From Symsagittifera roscoffensis (taxonomy: Eukaryota; Xenacoelomorpha; Acoela; Convolutidae), in NCBI RefSeq assembly GCF_963678635.1, contig NC_087064.1, forward strand, positions 12,803,989 to 12,867,988: a stretch of 64,000 bases of DNA. Direction: 5' to 3'. The notes under the pieces are model-generated. The model was not told where the DNA came from. It ran no database searches and worked only from the letters and a program-made list of their open reading frames with translations. Positions 58,201 to 64,000 of the stretch are shown here, piece after piece. The position numbers and the translations under genes are program-made. The stretch's first letter is position 1; each line of letters begins with the position of its first letter.

Positions 58201-59515
58201 CATCATAAATTGTTCTACAATTCAAAGAGCCTCAAGGCCATCTATTTTTTTTTTCTTTGAAGGCTCTTGAAAAAAAAACAAGTCAATTTTTTTTTTAGTT
58301 TCCATGCGTTCAATACTCTTTTCCAACTGTTAGTTGGCTATATTCACTTTGGATGGGTCGTAAAAACTTTCAAAACGTATGAAATTTTTTATGACAACAG
58401 TTTTGTTTTCGGCTCAACAGGTTTTGACCCAAATTTTTGCCTTCATTGTCGCTCGGTAAATGATTTCCAACTTTTTGAAAGCTGTTTATGAACTTCATCC
58501 GATACAAGCATGAAGTTTAATAGCTGAAATTTTAAATAAAAAGTTTCTAGTTTTTTTTGCAAGTAGTTTTTTTTTCTATTCAGTATCTTGTAGCGCACAT
58601 TGTTTTTTGCATCGCAGGTGTTGAAATTCACAAAATAAAGTGCATCGTATTAATTCGGTAAATTTCTAAACAGTTCAGCACAGAACCAACAAGCGAAATC
58701 CTTCAACACTTGACAGCCAATAGGCGAAGACCCATCAAGGGGGTCTCCACCTATTGGCTGTCTAGTTTTCTCTTCCATTTTTTGTCTAACATTAACCCAT
58801 TTTGAGAAAACCTCGTTTGAAGTTTCCAATGTTGCTCGTTTTGTCCGGGTGATTTGAATCAGGACTAATAGCTTCAAATTTACAAAAGTTTACCTGCTGA
58901 ACAGCCATATATGGTAACTCTATCCGGGTCTCCTCCAAATGCAGCTATGTTCTCTTGAGTCCATTTCATCGCCATCCGCTGGTCCTTCAATCCCAAATTG
59001 TCTTCAATTACTCCTGGGTAACTCAGAAACCCCAGCATATCCAGCCTGTAGTTAATGCTTACACAAACTATGTCATGTCTGGCAGCAAAGAAGCTTAGTT
59101 GATACATGGGCTCCGAACCACTCCCAATCTTGAATCCACCGCCGTGGATGTGGAAAAGTACTGCCAACTTTTCCTGAGACCTTTGTTTCAATTTTTCAGG
59201 GTCAGAGCCCAGAGGTGTGAATATATTCAGGAATATGCAGTCTTCGCCTATTGGCTGTCTAGTGTTGAAGAATTTGCCTTGGTGGGTCTGTACTGAACTG
59301 TTTCCAGATTTGTGAGCTAAGAAAGGGGAGGTTTCATGGTCTAACTTCTCATCCAGAGGTTCCAGAAGTTTAAATCTCCGGTCGCCAATTGGCTGCTTGG
59401 CATATGGAATTCCTAGAAACTCTCCCACATATTTGTCTCCAATTTTGACAACTTTACCGTTGATTTTGCCCTGGGGTGTATCTAACGTAACTGTTAAATC
59501 TGTTTCTTCTGCCAT
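55291..59515 (-). CDS. Carboxylesterase type B (alpha/beta hydrolase), four exons
   Basis: Minus-strand exons are 59515-58894, 57170-56931, 56696-56519 and 55783-55291, in phase, giving 510 aa. The ATG has a good context (CAAAATGG). The start MAEETDLTVTL has no signal peptide, so it is probably intracellular. Family motifs are YAKQPIGDRRF, EDCIFLNIFTP, HIHGGGF (oxyanion hole), SINYRLDMLGFL, the nucleophile elbow GCSAGG (Ser206), ASAEGSMF (Glu328) and FGSFHSLDI (His410), so the Ser-Glu-His triad looks complete. The elbow has Cys where most members have Glu or a similar residue. The length is a little below the usual 530-570. The donor of exon 2 (CAT/GTTTAA) is weak and the acceptor of exon 3 was chosen by phase. 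The C-terminus ends in a hydrophobic stretch (about 490-506). It hydrolyses carboxyl esters; the substrate is unknown. Orthology within the family is not resolved. Confidence 0.9.
56048..56396 (+). repeat. tRNA-headed SINE, family S3, with (ATT)n 3' end
   Basis: The head GGGGCACTTAGCATAGTGG has an A box TAGCATAGTGGTAAGGC and a B-box-like GTGTAATCGATCCC. A roughly 230-bp body follows (CACTTGACCTCTAGC, GGTCTACCACAACC, GGCCTTGAGTCGCAAAA). It ends in about eight ATT units at 56,371-56,396. It lies in intron 3 of the carboxylesterase, on the opposite strand. Confidence 0.8.
57955..58495 (+). repeat. Dispersed repeat family A, copy 9, extended 3' version
   Basis: It contains GTAATGAACGTAGTGGGTAC, GTTCACGATCAGTTTTGATT, GGAAGGCAATTGG, AATTATCAGATTTCCCAGCG, CCAACTGTTAGTTGGC and ACTTTGGATGGGTCGTAAAA. 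It is closest to copy 8, including the shortened body. It lies in intron 1 of the carboxylesterase gene. Confidence 0.8.
58668..58731 (+). pseudogene. Inverted, decayed copy of a carboxylesterase exon 1 segment
   Basis: These 64 bases, read on the plus strand, match the minus-strand coding sequence 59,303-59,240 of exon 1 with about 7 differences. The last 31 bases differ at one position (CTTCAACACTTGACAGCCAA versus the same with AGACAG). The matching frame contains a TGA. It sits in intron 1, so the pre-mRNA could pair with its own exon. Confidence 0.85.
58712..58762 (+). repeat. Hairpin within the inverted exon fragment
   Basis: GACAGCCAATAGG (58,712-58,724) is complementary to CCTATTGGCTGTC (58,750-58,762). 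Inside, AGACCC (58,728-58,733) pairs with GGGTCT (58,741-58,746). The same exon piece is therefore present in both orientations within 51 bp. Confidence 0.85.
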
Positions 59516-60070
59516 TTTGGTTATGACGAGGGTTGAGCTTCGAATGGAGTTAAATAGAACAAAATTACATTGAGTTGTTCACTAGTTTTCGGTTTAGCTT
59601 GTTTGCGCTTGCATTAAATGACGTATGCGTACGAATTATGGACTGTTCGGTAACAATTGACCGCTTCTTCGTTTGGTTTAATAAAGGACAACCAGAGGTG
59701 TGAAATTCTGTTTTCTGAAAATTGATTAGTCAAGCATCAAATTCGGGTGCCCAATAGAATTGAATTGTTTTGAACGTGATTTGATTCATCGAATTAAAAC
59801 GGATAATTGGATCCAGTAGCATGCAGATAACGTGGTTCCATTTTCTATAATTTTGCGGCATCTCTTTGTTTCTTGCCGGCTGATTCTAACCTTTTTCTAA
59901 AATGTGCACACAACTTGTGAGGGAAGGGCCTAGAAAAAGGTTTCTTTGTCTGAACTTGCACAACTTGTGCAGAAAGAGCTCAACTTGTGAGGGAAGGGCC
60001 TAGAAAAGAAGTTTCTTTGTCTGAACTTCGTAAGAAAAGCTAGAATTTCGACAAAGATTAAATAGTTGAA
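59516..60070. promoter_or_regulatory. Shared spacer between two divergent genes (probable bidirectional promoter region)
   Basis: The carboxylesterase ATG (minus, 59,515) and the predicted first exon of the small gene (plus, 60,071) are 555 bp apart with no other gene between. No TATA box is evident. A 70-bp-period direct repeat lies in the right half (59,911-60,028). Confidence 0.4.
59911..60028 (+). repeat. Direct repeat pair of about 47 bp
   Basis: CAACTTGTGAGGGAAGGGCC, TAGAAAA and TTTCTTTGTCTGAACTT occur at 59,911-59,957 and again at 59,981-60,028 with one inserted base. A shortened CAACTTGTGCAGAAAG lies between them. Confidence 0.9.
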
Positions 60071-63000
60071 ATGGCGAACTATCAGATAGCTTTCCGGTAA
60101 GGCTCTTGCGTTGCTCTTTTCTTTATAAAATAATTTTGAAAATATTGACTTTTTTTATAATAGGAGCGCTCTATTTTTGGGTACTCGGTCAAAATAAATG
60201 ACTTACTTTAATTTGAAATAAATAATTACAACATCTGCCAGTATATTACCAAATATGAGCTCTTCAACTATACTTATAAGAAGTTCCAGCTTTGAATTAT
60301 ATCACGAGATTTGAACTATTCAACTGTAGATCTAAAAAGTTCCACCATGAAAATGTCGACGACATTACACTTTCGACGTTTGAGAAGCTTGACCCCCTGG
60401 TTGAGAAGAATTCTGGGTTCCATCCTCAGGTCTCCCTACAAGCGGTATGAAGCTTGCTACCAGTTAGCTAGCACCGCGAGGTGTATCCATCTCACCTGAT
60501 GTTTTCATTGATAGTGCTGGCGTCGCAAATCGTAGCCAGGTGTCTGGTTGGTAACGCCATACAATCCAAATCTTCAGAAGTACCAGAATAATTTTTTACG
60601 CCATTCGAATTTTTTGCAGCAGGATATCCATTTAGGAGATTCAACGAATTTGGTAGTTTTGTATCTTATTGACTGTTTTGTATGGTTGATCTCTTGGAAG
60701 CTCCACTCCTGTTCACAATATTAGATAATTTAGCGCTAAGGCTTTTGCGTTTTTTTTTGTTATTTTTAAATAAAATAATCTTACAAAATACTGAATTTAT
60801 CTTTGTAATAGTAACATGCCATCTTAACTTCTGTATGCAATATGTAAATACCGCATCAGCAAATATATTGTAAAACCCGAGCTCATCCACTACAGATATA
60901 GAAAGTTTCCATTTTGATTTTATGTAATATGAACTTCTTGACCAGAGATATAGAAAGCTCCAGGGGCGGATTTAGGGGGAAGAGCGGACGCCCCCCCCCC
61001 CCCCCCCCTCAGGGATTCGACCCCCTGCCGACCCAAAGGGTCCCCCCTTTGATACTTTTTCAGAAATCCATTTTTGACGGACCGACCCTAAAATTTTTCT
61101 AAAGGCGCCTTTGGCGCCAATATATACTAACTTTGAGGGGGAGCGCGCGCCAAAAAAAACGCAGATTTGGTCGACCTAAAAAAAAAAAAGGTCGTCAAAA
61201 TTTTGGAAAATTTTTCGAAAATCCGCCCCCCCTCGAGAAAATCCTAGATCCGCCCCTGGAAAGCTCCACACTCATAGTGTCAACGACCTTACTCTAACCG
61301 TTGACTGACACAAAGCAGGAGCATTGGGTGCCAATCTTTTTTTTGTTAGAGGAGTAATTTCTTGCTATAATGTAAATTAATATGTATTTATATTCGAACT
61401 TCACTACCTCTCCATGTTTAAGCTTTTTCAACATACTAGTTATGCGTATTTAACGAAAGAATTGAATTTTTCGCGATTAAGTGTATCGTATATTGCAATG
61501 CTTAAGGTTTTCTCCAATTTCTTCCGTTTCATTTTAGTGATTATATTCGAAATCAGTAAATCGGTAAAGGGACGCTATGATAGCTCCTCCACTAGACTCA
61601 ATGAAAAAATGGAAGACAGTTTCTTCGGACGCAAGGTATTTTTCCTACTAAATCAAAAATTTGTCAATCATAAATTATTCATGAACTTCAAAGAGCTCAA
61701 AGGTTATATACATTTTTTTTTAATGAGAACAATCAATCAGGTTTTGTCGGTTTCAATGAGTTCATCGTCAATTATCTGACTGTCTGTTGTTGGCAATAAT
61801 TTTTTCCACGATGCGAATTCTTATTTACTTTCAGTGGGGCTGATAGTAGGATTATTAAGCTTTCAAGATTGAATCACACAGAGTTTGAGCGAGTCATTTT
61901 TTTGTATTAGAACCCCGTTGCTTATATTTAATTGTTAAGAAGTTGTTCTAGTTCTCAATTATGCATTGAACCATCAATGAATGATGTTTTATATCAATTT
62001 TCAGATGTTTTTGTGTGCTTTTCGTATGATAATTTTATCAGATGAGATGTGTTGTCTCTTTTTTTCCTGGGTTCAATGACAGCTTATATCAAATTTATTG
62101 TTGAATATATCCGTTTTTATAATCTGTAATAAACTTGGTATAATCTTTAGACATGCAGCGGAGCAACGATTGATGGCTGTAACGTGGACGCAAACAATCT
62201 AGAGCAGTCCAGAGTCTACGGATTTCCGGTCGAGTCTGGTTAGTTGAGAATCCGCTTCTGAAGAGGCGTTGTCAAATAAGTATTTTTTCCCGCTGATTAT
62301 GTATTTTTACGTTTTTGGGTTTATAGATGGGCTTTGCGTGGGTGTATACCCTAGTCAATTTAGCTCCAGTGGATCAGCAGGAGTGGACACCGCTCGAAGA
62401 GACCTGCTTCGGGACTACAACACCACCTTGTCATCACTGACTTCTCAGTCCACACTAGTTGTCATAGTACTACTCTCGTCGCAACTGTTTTCAAAGCGGC
62501 AATCTAAATCAGAATCGGCGTTCAGTCCCATGTCCTTGTTTGACCGCCAGACCTTGGAGGGAATCGACAGAACTCACATATTGTACAATCACTTGACCAG
62601 GTTAGTTATCATAAGTCCTGAAACAAATATGCGGCGAGATCTTTCCTGTCCCCCCTCCCCCACCACCACCATAACATATCTTTATATAACATCGTCTGAT
62701 GAGGCAAAATGAGGCTCAGAAGAATTGAGGTTTCGGATTTTGTAACCAATTATACCAAAACAATATCGTCAAAATTTGTATTCTTTAACATCTGTCTACT
62801 GCGAGCGCTTTAGATAACATAACAAAAAGCTAGCTTCCAAGAATCTTACAGATAAAGAACTTACAACAGAAAATAAGTTAAGGATTTGATTTCTAATTGA
62901 ATTTATCGTAGCTCGATGATTTTGCACTAGAAAAACGATGGCTGAACGATATAACTATATGCAAATAGTTTTAAGTAATCAAAATTGGTTCGTGTCGAAT

Positions 63001-63860
63001 GTTAGTCAGAGTAAGATTACCCTGATAGCCGTGTAAGCATGTGACCCAGTATGTTTTAATCACAAATAGCTTGAAAACATTTCGATTTTCCTCATCTGTC
63101 AAAAAAAATCGATGGTCAATAACATTCAGATTAGCTACAAAACGTTAACTATTAAATTGAAGTTTTCTGTTAGTAGTTTGATTTTGTCGCTAAGAATTAC
63201 TAGAGGTACAATAGGCTGAGAAATCAAAATTAATAACGTTTTTTCTTTCAATGGAGAAAGTATCTCTAGTTCAAAAAGAAGTACGATGAGCTCTACATCA
63301 AAAAAAGTTGAATTACACTCGTGAGAGCAAGTTTCTTGTAATCTGAGGCTAGATTTTTTAAACACTTTTCTGATTAATCTGTCTAAAATCGGCCTTCCTT
63401 TATTATGAAAAGTTAATTATTTTAGTCTAGCGACCCAATTCGTGTAGTGAAAAGCACTTGGTTGAGTTTACAAGTATCTGAATTTTTTTACCAAGTATTT
63501 ATTGAGGTTCAATATTCGTCTCAATTCTGTTCGGCTTAGTTTCGGTTTTTGAACGAACGATCAATTTAATCCTTTCAAATGTTATTTCTGAGCTTTTGAC
63601 AATTGTTATATGAAGTTATATTTTTTCGGCGATGATCTGGATTTCGACTGAAATTCTGTCGTTTTAGCTTGCGAATGAAGTGTGAGTGCGTGTGCTTATG
63701 CTATATAGCCTTGCAATTTTTTCGAAAATTTATTTTTAGGCTTGCGAATAGCGCGCATTATCAAATCGTAACAGTCTCTTTCCTGGATAGTAACGTGTCT
63801 AGCAGAACCATTGATTCATATGGTGCCAACAGACGTATTTCAGGCATCAGAAACTTTTGA
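60071..63860 (+). CDS. Predicted small five-exon gene, 195 aa, unknown function
   Basis: Exons inferred from borders and phase are 60071-60096 (MANYQIAF, donor CG/GTAAGG), 61557-61635, 62151-62238, 62327-62600 and 63740-63860 (TGA). All four junctions keep one reading frame, and each acceptor follows a T-rich tract. The product has a Ser-rich start, a segment CSGATIDGCNVDANN, a hydrophobic stretch TLVVIVLLSSQLF (about residues 111-123), and a polar C-terminus ending GANRRISGIRNF. I do not recognise the family. The internal exons look like real coding sequence (clean open frames, higher GC than the introns). The first and last exons are less certain, and the gene may continue beyond the window with an alternative last exon. 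It is divergent from the carboxylesterase. Confidence 0.5.
60961..61258 (-). mobile_element. hAT-type MITE, copy 4 (inverted relative to the others)
   Basis: It starts CAGGGGCGGATTTAGG and ends CCTAGATCCGCCCCTG, flanked by perfect 8-bp duplications GAAAGCTC (60,953-60,960 and 61,259-61,266). It is 298 bp. Inner parts match copy 3 in reverse orientation (GACCCAAAGGGTCC, GGCGCCTTTGGCGCC, GGGGGAGCGCGCGCC). It lies in intron 1 of the predicted small gene. Confidence 0.95.
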
Positions 63861-64000
63861 ACCTGTCTGCATTTTGATAACCTGTTTCTTTCTATTTTTT
63901 TGTTGTTTGGAAACCAACTCCAATTTTATTTACCAGCAATTTCGCTTAAATTTTTTTTTTCGGCTGGTTATCAATTAATTTTAGTTAGATTTGGTTTTTC
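63861..64000. other. Window end, no gene seen
   Basis: T-rich sequence without a recognisable exon. Confidence 0.5.

Noticed and set aside
62601-62712. Continuation of the open frame past the exon end at 62,600
   Set aside because: A GTTAGT donor follows ACCAG at 62,600 and the further sequence (CCCCTCCCCCACCACCACC) looks intronic; the in-phase acceptor at 63,739 gives a better continuation.
1-64000. CRISPR array, operons, rRNA genes or bacterial origin
   Set aside because: Regular repeats lack spacers, genes have spliceosomal introns, and no rRNA-like sequence was seen; the window is animal nuclear DNA.

Overview
The window is nuclear DNA of an animal, most likely an invertebrate; I cannot name the phylum. 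The evidence is multi-exon genes with GT-AG introns, animal orthologues (ABCF1, a puromycin-sensitive-type M1 aminopeptidase, a carboxylesterase), T-rich introns full of tRNA-derived SINEs and hAT-type MITEs, a LINE fragment, and a very large Ty3/gypsy-type retroelement.

Positions 1 to about 20.6 kb (perhaps to about 22.7 kb) are one giant retroelement read left to right. It has a long G-rich leader with 70-bp repeats and a 13-bp minisatellite. Next comes gag-protease (2458-5679), reverse transcriptase in the +1 frame (5618-7255), and RNase H, integrase and GPY/F back in the first frame (7219-11253). The last part of pol looks like a macrodomain of the OARD1/TARG1 type that has lost its catalytic signature. 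In the position where a retrovirus would carry env lies a 2600-codon open frame (11481/11508-19310). It begins with a complete SGNH/GDSL hydrolase domain and continues into a second SGNH-like but degenerate domain. No AUG lies upstream of the first catalytic serine, so this protein is probably expressed by splicing or another unusual route. No LTR pair is visible, so the 5' LTR probably lies left of the window. The hexamer CTTGAG/CTCAAG is strikingly over-represented through the element, including its non-coding parts, and becomes rare afterwards.

From 20.6 to 23.1 kb there is non-coding DNA with a TATA box, an AATAAA signal and a perfect hairpin, possibly the 3' LTR or a flank.

From 23,154 to 27,508 (+) lies an ABCF1-type translation factor gene in seven exons (693 aa). 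From 30,850 to 50,655 (+) lies an M1 aminopeptidase gene in thirteen exons (892 aa), whose large introns have absorbed most of the mobile DNA. From 59,515 to 55,291 (-) lies a four-exon carboxylesterase gene (510 aa). Divergently from it, 555 bp away, I infer a small five-exon gene (60,071-63,860, +, 195 aa) of unknown function, found from matching splice phases.

Four hAT-type MITEs each have an 8-bp target-site duplication. At least three tRNA-headed SINE families, an intronic repeat family in about ten copies, and a decayed LINE make up most of the remaining DNA. The host genes are unrelated housekeeping functions. The interesting system is the retroelement with two extra enzyme-type folds.
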